Origin: Simmondsia chinensis
Taxonomy: Eukaryota > Streptophyta > Magnoliopsida > Caryophyllales > Simmondsiaceae
Direction: 5' to 3'
DNA length: 64,000 bases
Assembly: GCA_018398585.1 (NCBI GenBank)
Contig: JAGTTD010000012.1
Coordinates: forward strand, 16,811,036 to 16,875,035
Under the pieces are notes generated by a model that saw only the letters and a program-made list of their open reading frames with translations, made no database searches and was not told the DNA's origin. The translations under genes were made by a program, and so were the position numbers. Below, piece after piece: positions 35,501-47,500 of this stretch (position 1 is the first letter of the stretch; every line of letters starts with the position of its first letter).

Positions 35501-38500
35501 AACCCTAAATTCCTCATGGCGGTAAGTGGGGTTGATACTGAAGGGCAGTCCGATGTTGAATATGCGGATTCCGACCAAGAAATCTTCATTGAGGATGAAA
35601 TGGAGATTTCATTGACATCATTGACAGGGCAAGGAATGCATAAGACGATCAGAATTAAAGGGAAAGCTGGCACGAGATCGATTGTCATTTTAATAGCTAG
35701 TGGGAGCACCCACAGTTTTGTTGATCCGAAATTGGTGAAGAAAGTAGGACATGAGGTGATAAAGACTAACCCTTTGGCAGTGACCGTGGCAGACGGGAAT
35801 TCGATCCTTACTCAAGACAAATGCCGAGCCTTCCAGTGGTCCATGCACGAACATCAGTTTGCATATGATTTTAGAGTCCTTCCTTTGGGTGGATGTGACA
35901 TGGTGCTTGGTGTTGATTGGATGCTTGGTTACAACCCAATATCTTTTGATTATGTTAAGCACGCGGTGTCATTCGAATGTCACGGGTCTAGAGTTACTTT
36001 GCAAGGAATAGTTGACTGCTAATTCCCATTCTTGGGGACAAGAATGTTTTCAAGGGGAAGGGAATGTTATAAACCGAGAATCCGAGGCATGGGTTTAAGA
36101 TGGCTGAAGTAGAGGGAAAGGCTGTTAGCTGTTGAAATTCAGTTTCTGACCTGTCAAATGCTGCTGTTGCGTGTGTGCCGCTGTTACTTCTATATTGTTG
36201 CTATTATTTTTTTGTTTTTGGCGCCAATAATAGGATTTAAATGTTAGCTTAAATTCTAGACGCTTCTAAGTTGGTTAGTGGAATAAGTCTAGGTTCATGT
36301 ATTAGATTGCTATAAATAAGTGAAGAAGTGTAATAATTCAGATCATTGAAGAAATATCAAACACAAGTCTCAATTTGAGATTAATTCTCTCTCTATTCTC
36401 TCATCCCCAATTCTCTATTTCTCATCAAATTTCCCTTCTTTCTCATCTCAAATTCTCAATCTATCCCTATTTTACTTAGTTTACGCTTGTGGTTCAATCC
36501 CGAGCGTAACATAATGGTGTGATGCACAAATTGCAAGTGGGACACAAGCACCAACTCCCTACCCACCTGGATTCAAAACAGATTATGATTATGACCTTGA
36601 GGAAGCATATGACTCAAAACATCAATAACAAGAGTAAAGAGATAAGGGGAAATAGGATCATCTTGCCACGAGAACCGGAAAAAAAATCCTTCAGATTCCC
36701 ATTAATGTTAACTAAAGAAAAGACATTGTGAAAACATCCTTTAATCTAGTTGCTCCATCTGTCTCTAAAGCCCTTTTCCCCAAGAACCCAATGCAAAAAT
36801 CCCTAGCTTACGCTATCATAGGCCTTCTCAAAGCCGAGCTTTGATAAAAATTCCCTCCTTCCCTGACCTAACCGAATCATCCACAAATTGGTCAGTACAG
36901 AGGAGTCTAAAATTTGCTTGCTTCCTAAAAAAACTAATTGGAATTTGGAGATTGTAGTTTCCTAAACTCCACTTAGCCTAGAAGACAACACCTTAGTGAG
37001 ATTCTTACAAAAATCAGTAACGACGCTAATGGGTCTAAAATTTCTCACTTTAATAGAATCATACTTTTTTTGCTCAAAGAAAAGGGGATACAAAAAATTC
37101 CCTAGGAGAACTCAGGTCATCAGAGGAGCACTGGAACTATTGTTACTACAGGAGCATTAGACTTGAGGAAGTTAGGGATGCTTTAAAGAAGATGGGTAGG
37201 GACAAAGCAATTAGACCAGATGGAATACCTATTGAGGCATGGAGATGCATTGAAGGGAAAGGCATAAGTTGGTTGACTAAACTAGTAAACCACATTCTTA
37301 ATGGTGAGATGATGCTTGATGAGTGGAGGAAGAGCACTCTAATACTGAATCTATAAGAATAAAGGCAACATTCAGAGTTGGTGCCAAGTATAGGGTATCA
37401 AACTCAAAGCCATACTATGAAGCTGTGGGAGCAGGTCATAAAAAGAAGGCTACGACAACAAACATGTGTCTCAGAGAATCAATTTGGATTTATATTGAGT
37501 AGATCTGTGATGGAAGCAATCCATCTCCCAAGGCATACTATAGAATACTACAGAGATAAATAAAATGATCTACACATGGTTTTCATTGATTTGGAGAAGG
37601 CGTATGATACAGTACCTAGAGAGGTGCTATGAAGTGTTTTGGAGAAGAAAGACATTCCCATGTCATAAATTCGAGTCATTAAAAGATATGTATGAAGCCA
37701 CATCGTGCGTACAACGGAAGGGAGACCAATGCTTTCCCGATTACAGTTGGATTACTTCAAGGTTCAGCCTTGAGCCCTTCTCATTTTATTCTGGTCATGG
37801 AGAAGCTCACTATGCACATTCAGGGGTAGGTGCCTTCGTGTATGCTTTTTGCGAATTATGTAGTTCTAGCGAGCGAGTTAAGACAAGGGGTGAATGAGAA
37901 GCTGAAACTTTGGAGAAGTGCCTTGGAATTGAAATGCTTATGGCCTAGTAGATCAAAAACCGAGTTTACGAAATTTACATTCTGTATCACAACCAACCCA
38001 ATCATAGAGGAAGTGAAGATTGGATCAGAATGCATACCGAAAAAAGAATATTTCAGATATTTGGGCTCCATGGTGCAACAAGATGGCGGAGTTGGCTAGG
38101 ATATTGACAACCGGATTAAAGTGGGATGACATAAGTGGAAGATGGCTTTAGCAATACTACGATAGAAAGTTTCCTTTCAAGTTGAAAAGACTATAAGGCA
38201 GTAGTGAGCATGGGCAGATCCACTGTTGTATCACCTATCCCCCCAGTGGCCCATGGACTGAATCTTAAGTATTCGTAGTGGCTTATTATAATTTTTAAAT
38301 ATATATGAAGGACTGATGTCCCCTATCACGTTGTACACTCTAGCTTAATGGTTGATGTCATGATCACTATTTCCCATATCAAGGGTTCAAGGCCACTAAG
38401 CATCAATTTTTTGAACGTCTTAATTCATTTTCAAGCACTATAAAATCCTATATAATATACTAATACCTATAGATTTATAATCTTTCACTAAGTTATGATT

Positions 38501-41500
38501 TTTTTTAGAAAACATTAGGTTATGATTTTATTTAACTTATATGAAATTTTTTTTGGTTGTATTAGTATAATTATTTTATAAAAGTTCATATATATATATA
38601 TTCTCAATTTTTAATAAATTATTTGTATATTCTATTTACTTTTTTATGGGTTGTTTTAGTATAATTATTTTATAAAAGTTCACATATATATATATATATA
38701 TATTCTCAATTTTTAATAAATTATTTGTATATTCTATTTACTTTTTTTATTTTTAATTTGTTTTGAATATGAACCTAATATATTGAAATTCTATACTAAA
38801 TTCAATTTCTAGTATATAAATTGTTTCATTTTTTATTTCGTTGATACTGACTGCAAGGAACCTGAGGAAGAGATGACAGTTGATACTGACAAAGAAAAGG
38901 ATGTTGAGATCTCTGTTAAGGCTTTGATAGGGAGTGGTTCACACAATACTATACCCATTAAGGGATAGCAGGGCAACGAGAATTGCTGATACTTAATGAC
39001 AGTGGATCTACTCACAGTTTTGTGGATCCAGAGGTTATGAGAGCTGTGGGACAAGAACTGATTCAGACCAATCCCTTAGCAGTTACAGTTGCTGATGGGA
39101 ATTCGATATTGACACACACAAAGTGTAAGAACTTCTGTTGGAAGATGCAAGGGCACAAATTTGAATATGATTTCAGGGTTTTGGGATTGGGAGGCTGTGA
39201 TATAGTATTGGGAGTGGACTGGATGAAAAGCTTGAGCCCAATACTCTTTGACTTCTCGTAGCTAACTGTGTCTTTTGAGAAAGATGAAAAGAAGATCCAG
39301 TTGCAGGGAATAGTGGAGCATGGCCAACTCCAATTGATGAGGGGTAAAAGCTTGCAAAAGGTGCTCAAGAAGGGTGATTACAGCTAGGGAGGACAACTCT
39401 ACTCACTCACAGCTGATTCAGAAGCTGAGTCCACTGATTCCAATGATGAATTGAATTCCTTGCTTAAAGAGTATGAAGAATTGTTTGAGCAGCCAGATAC
39501 TTTACCTCCAAAGAGGGACTTGATCATGCAATTCCCTTGAAGGAGGGGTCTAATCCTGTGAATCTGCGCCCCTATAGATATCCTCATTCATAGAAGGATG
39601 AAATTGAAAGACAAATTGATGAGCTATTGAAGACAAAGTTCATACGACACAGTCACAGTCCTTTTGCCACTCATTTGATTTTAGTGAAGAAAAAGGATGG
39701 GACTTCTAAAATGTGCGTTGATTACCGTCACTTGAACTCTCTCATAGTCAAGGGTAAGTTCCCAATTCCTATCATTGATGACTTGTTGGATGAATTGCAT
39801 GGAGCCTGATATTTCTCTAAGCTGGACTTGAGGCAGGGCTATTACCAGATTAGAGTTCAAGAGCAAGACATTCACAAGATAGCTTTTAGAACTCATCAAG
39901 GGCATTATGAGTTTGTTGTGATGCTCTTTGGGCTGTCTAATGCACCATTAACATTTCAAGCGTTGATGAATCTTGTGTTTAAGCCTTACTTGAGGAAGTT
40001 TGTGCTAGTATTTTTCAGTTACATTTTGGTCTACAGTCCTACCCTACAGAAGCATTATTCTCATCTTGAGCTGGTGTTCCAGACCATGAAGCAGCACAAG
40101 CTTTATGCAAAGCTTTCCAAGTGTACCTTTGCCAGGACACAAGTTGAGTATCTTGGACATATTATCTCAGGGGAGGGTGTTGCAATAGATCCAAAGCAAA
40201 GTTCAAGCACTGAAAGATTGGCCTTAGCCTAAATCCCTCAAGCAGCTAAGGGGTTTCTTGGGTCTAACTGGATATTACCGCAAGTACATAGCTGGTTATG
40301 GTATTATTGCGAAGCCTTTGACAGACCTGCTTAAGAAAGATGGGTTCTTGTGTAATGATAAAGCAAGAGAAGCTTTTGAAGGTTTGAAGCAAGCTATGAC
40401 TATGGCTCCTGTGCTTGTGATACCTGATTTCAGCTTGCCTTTCTTGTTGGTGACTGATGCTTGCAGTACTGGTATTAGAGCTGTGCTCTCTCAGAATGGA
40501 AGACCCTTGGCTTTCCTCAGTCAAGCCTTAGGTCCTAAGAATCAGAAGCTGTCTATTTACGAGAAAGATTATATGGCTATACTTCTTGCAGTTTAGAAGT
40601 GGCGGCATTATCTTGAAGGGCACCAATTTGTGATCAAGACAGCTCACCAAAGTCTCAAGTATCTACTTGAGCAAAGAATTTCAACAAGAGTTCAAAGGAA
40701 AGGTTTAATGAAGATGTTGGGGTTGGAGTATACAATTTAGTACAGGAAGGGAGCTGAAAATGTTGTTGCTGATGCTCTGTCCAGAAGACTTGAGGTTTTA
40801 GAAGCTGAGGGGTCTTGTGCAGCCATGAAGCAAGTAGTTCTCTTGTGGATGACAAAGGTGATCAGTTCCTATGAGCATGTTGCATTTGCTCAGACATACA
40901 TTGTTCCTGATAGCATACAAGCTACTCCTGCCAAAGCTGATGCAGAAGTGACAGTGAACAATGGGATTATTCGAGTTAAGGGCAAGATTTACATTGGTGA
41001 AGGTCATGAATTGAGGAAACAAGTCATTAGAGCTTCACATGACTCTCCTTAGGGAGGACACTCCGGTATAGAGGGAACTTACCGAAGAATTAAGCTCTAC
41101 TTCCAGTGGAAAGGGATGAAGAAAGATGTTCAAGAATTGTGCAACAATGTAAAGTTTGTCAGTAGACCAAAGTTAAGCACACTCCCTATAAGGGTTTGTT
41201 ATAGCCACTTCCGATTCCAGATGGGGCTTGGACTCATATTAGCATGGATTTTGTTGAGGGTCTGCCCAAGTCTGAGGGAAGAGAATTCATTTGGGTGATT
41301 GTGGATCGCTTCACTAAGTTTGGACACTTTGTTGCCCTCTATCATCCCATTACAGCAGAGAAATTGGCCAGGTTGTTCTTGGAACAGGTGTATGGGCTTC
41401 ATGGACTCCCTTAGTCCATTTTTTCAGACAGGGACAGGTTGTTCACTAGTTCATTATGGCGTGAGTTGTTCTTATTGCTTAGCACCACTTTCGCTATGAG

Positions 41501-44500
41501 TTCTTTGTATCATCCTCAGTCTGATGGCCAGACAGAGAGGGTCAATCAGTGCATCGAGCAGTATTTGAGAGGGATGACATTCACTCATCCTGAGCAGTGG
41601 TATAAGTATTTGCCTCTTGCTGAGTATTGGTACATTACTCATTTTCACTCTTCTTTGGGTTCAACCCCTTTCAAGGCTTTATATGGGTATGAACCTCCAT
41701 CTCCTTTGGTGCAACAAGGAATCGTTTCTCATGTTGGTCTTGTTTATCTCAAGCTACAGCCGTATAGACAGAGTTCAGTGGCTGTCCGCAAGAACATCAA
41801 GCTATCTGCAAGGTATTTTGGCCCTTACAAGGTTCTTGAGAGGATTGGCAAGGTGGCATACAAGTTAGATCTTCCAGAGGATAGCTTGGTGCACCCTGTC
41901 TTCCATGTCGCTTTGCTTAAGAAGCATGTGCCAGACAAGGTCAAGGGAGTGTTTGTTGTTCTGCAAGCTTCCTCCCACAGCCTGCTGATACAGGAACCTG
42001 CAGCAATTCTTGATAGCAGGATGGTGCAAGATCAAGGGGTTGACAGCAAGTAGGTGTTGATCCAATGGGCCAACCTTGGTCCTGAATGTGCTACATGGGA
42101 AAATTGGAGGTTTCTCACGTCTCAATTCCCTTCCTTCCATTCTTGAGGCAAGAATGTGCTTGAGGGGAGGGTATTGTCATGATCAGAGCTGATTTTATCG
42201 ATTCGTTTAGTTGATGGCGGGAAAACAGTTCAAATGGTTTTGGCGGCGAAGTTGGTTTTGTTAGTTTAAGTCTTGTTTAGTTGTTTTGAGTCTTTGGCGG
42301 TGGTCTTAAAGTCAAATGTGGCGGCTAATTCAGATGTAATAAGTCGGTTAGTAGTTGTCTTTGAGTCTAGATTCATTGTTTGTGGTTTAATCTTGTAATT
42401 AGTATAAGTAAGGGTTTGATTGTCAGATTTGATTCATTGAATGAAATAATATCTTGATTTGCTCTTCTCATCTAACCCTCTCTATCTTTCTCATCTCTTT
42501 CACCTTCTTTTCTCATCTTACCTCTCTCTCTCTCCTAGGTTAAGGTCAAGATTCATCTTGATCCTTAACAAGAACTGTGGTCCCGAAATACTTTTGTGAA
42601 ACCCGTCATGAGATCATCTTTAACATCCCAACAATAGTGATAAAAATCCATAGAAAAACCACAAGGATCTGGAGGCTCTCTAACTTCTCCTCTAAGAATT
42701 AGAAACATGGCACCACTCAATTCTATCAAAGATCTAGAGTTAATTTCCTCAGTAAACAAACACTAATAGAATGCTGTAATTTCACTAGCTCTAAGACTAG
42801 GGTTCATGACAACTTCTCCATCCTCCAATTCCAACTCTCTAATGACATTTCTCCTTATCCTCCATGACAGCACATAGTGAAGAAAACCTTGAATTAGCAT
42901 GTCCTTTCTTATTCTGCTGAGATTTCATCTTCTTTCGACATCTAACCTCTTCCCTCATAGAAGTTTCTAGGTACTCCTTTTGCAAGTCCATTTTCTTTAT
43001 AAGATCTTGTACCGGGGGAGAATGATGGAGATCAAGGATAAAGAATCAAAATTTAGATCTAGGATATTTATTAAGAATTATATTGTTGTAAAGTCTATAT
43101 TTTAGAATAATATTATTAGCTAGGATTACTTTATGATTAGAGTTTGACTCTTACTAGCTTTGATATTTGTATATTAGGAGTTTGCTTTAGGAGTTTATTT
43201 TAACTTGGGACTCTATTTTCTTTTCTATAAATACTAATGTAACGCGCTTAAAGGAAGGTCATTAGTACACTATAAGTAAAATCAGTTTATTTCCAAGTCT
43301 TAAGCACATCACTGCTTAAAACTAAGTATAATAATATATAGTTGGTTGGACATGGGGTTGTTCAACCAGCCTCCTATGCATAGGAATGCCTAAAAGCCCC
43401 TCGATTAAGCACAAGGATGCTTAATCTCTACCATACCCATTCATGGAGTCACCTCAATCTACTAGCCAAAAGAGCAGGGTAAAAAGAAAAGAGAAAAACA
43501 AGGAACATTCTTCTTCCTATTTATGAAACAGAGTTTTAGAAGTTGCTTATGCGGCTGTGAATATTTCCATTAATTGCCGGTATTCATTTTCAGCATTATT
43601 AACTGTCTCAAAATTAATTGGCTGCGATGTTGGGGAGTTAAAGCTAGCACTGTCCATCAAGAAAATGAAGGTTGGGAATGACAATATTGTTCAGAGACTA
43701 ACTCTGTCTCAGGTATGTATGCTTCAAATAACTTGTCCAGTAAATTCTATATAGAAGATTACTGATATTTAAGGTCATTGGTGCTTGGAACTTAGGTATT
43801 GTGTTACCAAATATTTTTGGTAGGTAATTGGGGTTTGGGGACTTCTACCTAAGACGTCTTGTCTTAGTAGGTATCTTTACCATTGGATAAGTTCTCATTG
43901 GTGTATTACCTAATTTCTGCAGTTTTTAGTCTAGACTTCTGGTATGTTCTTTTTCATTGCAAGAGTGCATTTAAGGTCTCTGTAAGTACATCTTGAAGGC
44001 CTGGAAACAGTGCTTTGGTGGTTGAAGGAAATTGACCTAGTTTAAAGATAAATTTTTCAGGAATGATCCGGAACGGGACAAATATAACAGTGATCATGTG
44101 AGAAGATTCTGTATGATTGAAAGAGCTCATCAAAGGGGAAAAAAAAGGAAACTTCGTATAATCGTTTTGACGGGTAGTTAAAGGCATGATAAAATCTTTT
44201 AGACCATGATCACATTGCTAGAGTTGTTCGTGTTTCGGACGTTACAAATGGGTCCCGATGATCACATTGGGCCTAGAATATGTTACTTTTGGTGTTTATG
44301 TTCCCAAAACATGTATGAGTATGGATACAATTATTAGTTCTACTACACCTTTCATAGTGTAATATGTAAAGCATTTGACATGCGTTTTAATACTTTTTAC
44401 TATGCTTTTTAACATGCATTTACCAATATGTTTTTTTGATCAAAAAATGAATTTCATTAAGAGAGAAAATGTATAAAGAGTCAAGGACAAAATGTTCTCA

Positions 44501-47500
44501 GTCATAAAAAACCAAATGCTAATAAATAAAAATAAATGAAAATATGAAGCAATATTCATTTTGTTTTCTATTGTAAAAGTAATTCCAATAAGCTAGTTTG
44601 AAATTTGTTGCATAATGGCCATTAAGCTATGTAACTGCCTTTATTTGATTCCAAGGCTTCAGTGTGGCTGCTAAGTGACCATAACAAATGATATCATTAA
44701 CTCCAGGATTCAGTTTGTAGCAAGTCTTGCCTTGTAGTGTGAAGGTGAATGTAATTACGTGTCCTAGTTTTGTTCCTACTTGTTTTAGGACCCCATTATG
44801 CATATTCTCTTCCACCAAATTACCAAGCTGTCTCCATTGTCTCTCATGAATCTTGTTTTCTGTTGTGGAAATCAGAGTTCTTGAAGAAACTTTTTCTCAT
44901 AGGAACAATTAGAAGCCAATTTATAAATTCAATATATTTGGGATTAAAATATAACTTATGACATAGAAATATAGCTCAATAGAAACACGACGTGGCACCG
45001 AAAGGGAAAGACAGATATTTAAGCACTCTTTTACCATGTTTCATATTTTTTTTAAAATATTTAGACACACAACGTGGCTGACAATTGCAAGCTCATCCTT
45101 AATTGGACGTTTTGAAAAAGATTTCTAGGTCCCTTCCTAATCCTTTGTGACATAAGAACATATAAGAAAATTGAGAGATTGCCGATGGTGGCGATTCAGG
45201 AATCTCACTACGGCAAAGCCCATTTTACTACCTTAGTAGGTTAGGTAAAGGATACGGGACAACTCTCAATCATAGAGAGAAATAATAGAGGTACTCAATT
45301 TTATTCATAATTTTCAACTGAATAAATGATTGAATTACGTGGCTCCTCCCAAGGGGTATTTATTGTTAAAGATCCTAATAAACCCTAATTGGTAACATAA
45401 TTATAAACTGAACCCTTATGATAAACATAAAGATAAACCCTTCCAATTTTAGATCTCTAAAATAAAATATGAAAAGCTTCAAGAAACTGGGTTAATAAAA
45501 CTAGGCTAATGAATCAGGGTCAACTATGTAATTAAAATCCAGGCTACACTTCATGGACGCTCTGTGTTAGTTTGACGTGTCCTGCCGTGGTTATAATTGA
45601 CCAGTATTTTTAAAATGGCTTTTGGTTGACTTTAGTCTACGCTGTCTTTCAGGCTATCGATACTAGAGATGCATTAGCAAAGTCTATATACTCTTGCCTT
45701 TTTGATTGGCTTTTGGAGCAAATCAACAAGTCACTTGCTGTAGGTAAACGGCGCACTGGAAGGTCTATCAGCATTCTTGATATTTATGGATTTGAATCAT
45801 TTGATGTATGTATTTTCTAGTACTCTCTCTCTCTCTCTCTCATACACACTCTATTTGCAATCTTTTTGTTTTCTGTTTCAGTTTTGTTTATGTTTTCTCG
45901 TTATCTTTATATTCTACTTGAAACATTCTGCAGAGGAACAGTTTTGAGCAGTTCTGTATTAACTATGCAAATGAGAGATTACAGCAGCACTTCAATCGTC
46001 ACTTGTTCAAGCTGGAGCAGGAGGTAACATAATTTTTTGGTCCTTCGGTTGTTCTATCACCAAGGTGGGAGGTGATACAACATGAAATCTTACATTTCTT
46101 TTGGAAATTTTGAGTGTTGTTTATCCGTGTTGCGAGTTTTAATTGAGGTTGGATGCTGTCGTCAGAGAAGATTGAAGATATTATTATGACCATGGAATCA
46201 AAAGAAGGCTGTTCCGTAATAACAACCGTTAATGCATAATGTATTATACTTTATTTATTAAAACATACTTATAAATGTATTTACATGTTAAGGTGTAAAA
46301 TCAATTATTGTATGCCTTCTCATTAAAATTTTTGCAGTTAAAAAATACTTAATAGTAATTTGTGTTCTCATAGCGATCACCGCGATTGGTTTTATAATGT
46401 CCGTGCTGCTCTAATTCTGTGACGTCTTATGACCGCAAACCTTAATTTGATTCCATGCACAAAACCACGTTTTCCTTTTTGAGAAAATTGAACAATAATT
46501 AATAAGGTGCCATAACTATAAAAAATGTTTTCCTTTTTGAGCTTTGACTAATTTATCTCATGTATTTAACTGCACTTTGCGGGTTTATATTTCTGTTAAT
46601 TACAATGCACACCTTGATAATGATGATGCTCAAGCTAACTGATCATCTTTTTTTTTTTTTTTCTTGGGTATGCTTATTTGCTTTGGATAAATGGTTTTGT
46701 ATCTGAGAACTTTTGACTTGTGTTTAGGAATATATCCAGGATGGAATTGATTGGGCAAAAGTTGACTTTGAAGACAACCAGCATTGTCTTAATCTTTTTG
46801 AAAAGGTAAGGGTGTAATAGTCACAGGCGAATTATTTGTTTGTTTTCTAAGTGATAAGGGTTTAAAATTAAATTTTATTGTAGGATAGTTTCGTTTCTTG
46901 GTGTGCCGAATAGCTGACATTTGTTTGAATCTACTGTAAAAATTTTAAGTTTTAATATATTTTTCTTGTTAAAAATAAATATTTGCCTATGATTTGCTTC
47001 AAAGAAAAAGCTTCAGTTCTCTAAGCAAAAGAAAAAAATAATAGTATTTTGTCATCGCTTAAAAGCAATTTTATATGTTGTTCAAACACTTGCAAATGTT
47101 TAATAAAGTATTTTTTCAGTTAAAAACGTTTTGCTTCTATATGCCAATTGACACTTAGGTCATGTTTGGAGCATGAAATTGGGGCCCAAAAATCCTATTT
47201 TGTTGTTTGGTTCACCTGCTGGAATTGGAATTACTCTTCCACTATGGAATTGGATTTTAAATGAAAATCACACTTTCCAATTCCCTGGAGTGGGGGTACG
47301 GAATTGCAATTCCATATTAACTCCATTGGCCTGAAACCCAAAATGACGCTACTTGATTGACCAAATCTAAGATGACTCAAAATAGAAACTTAGATACAAC
47401 CTGTACTTTGAAATTACCCAACTCGAATAACTTGAACTTGAATGACCGAAATCAACTTAACACAAAGTCCAAGTGATCCAACCTGATTGACCCGAAACTC

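Larger units (their letters stand above)
32976..36511 (+). mobile_element. young non-autonomous LTR retrotransposon encoding gag-protease only
   Basis: LTRs at 32976-33426 (451 bp) and 36065-36511 (447 bp) differ by about seven substitutions and one 4-bp indel by hand count. The 5-bp target duplication TAATG is exact. A tRNA-iMet primer site and a polypurine tract (AAGGGGAAGGGAA, 36052-36064) are present. The only gene is an intact 743-codon gag-protease ORF. The tract and LTR begin about 30 bp after its stop, so no pol was present at insertion or it was cleanly lost earlier in the family. It lies inside the antisense L1. Confidence 0.96.
38841..42570 (+). mobile_element. Ty3/gypsy chromovirus-like element, 5'-truncated
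   Basis: The 5' LTR, primer site and gag are missing. Protease, reverse transcriptase, RNase H, integrase and a chromodomain-like end follow in order on the + strand. A polypurine tract (GAGGGGAGGG, 42163-42172) and a 3' LTR (42175-42570) come next. Stops are present in every domain. Its protease is closely similar to that of the gag-protease element (shared [16 protein letters not shown]), so the two families are related although their LTRs differ. Confidence 0.88.
30033..43012 (-). mobile_element. L1-type LINE, antisense, 5'-truncated and interrupted by later insertions
   Basis: The complement ends in an 18-base A run (T run 30033-30050). L1 pieces lie at 30051-30103, 31334-32975, 36512-37100 and 42571-43012. 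Read on the minus strand they give, in order, a segment like the endonuclease-RT spacer, the RT start ([20 protein letters not shown]), RT core ([20 protein letters not shown]), RT palm neighbourhood ([17 protein letters not shown]), RT thumb and connection ([19 protein letters not shown]) and the C-terminal region ([20 protein letters not shown]). Stops and shifts are frequent. Interrupting elements are an RTE fragment, a gag-protease LTR element and an RTE-gypsy block. Confidence 0.8.
27005..43431 (+). mobile_element. LTR-retrotransposon composite (copia-like, non-autonomous) in intron 11
   Basis: Direct repeats about 16 kb apart (27005-27517 and 43023-43431) share blocks such as GAGATCAAGGATAAAGAATC, GGCTAGGATTACTTTA/TAGCTAGGATTACTTTA and the GTTGTTCAAC stretch. 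A degenerate tRNA-iMet primer site follows the first, and a GGGGGAGAA tract precedes the second. No gag or pol of its own is found. Its interior instead holds a leader, a PDS5 gene fragment and later insertions. GATAC (27000-27004) and CATAC (43432-43436) may be a decayed target duplication. The superfamily assignment is tentative. Confidence 0.7.
26673..43593 (+). other. intron 11, 16.9 kb, filled with nested retroelements
   Basis: The flanking exons join in frame (phase 1), so this is one intron. It contains an LTR-flanked composite (27005-43431) with several nested insertions. The 330 bp before the left LTR and about 160 bp after the right LTR are the original intron. Confidence 0.93.
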
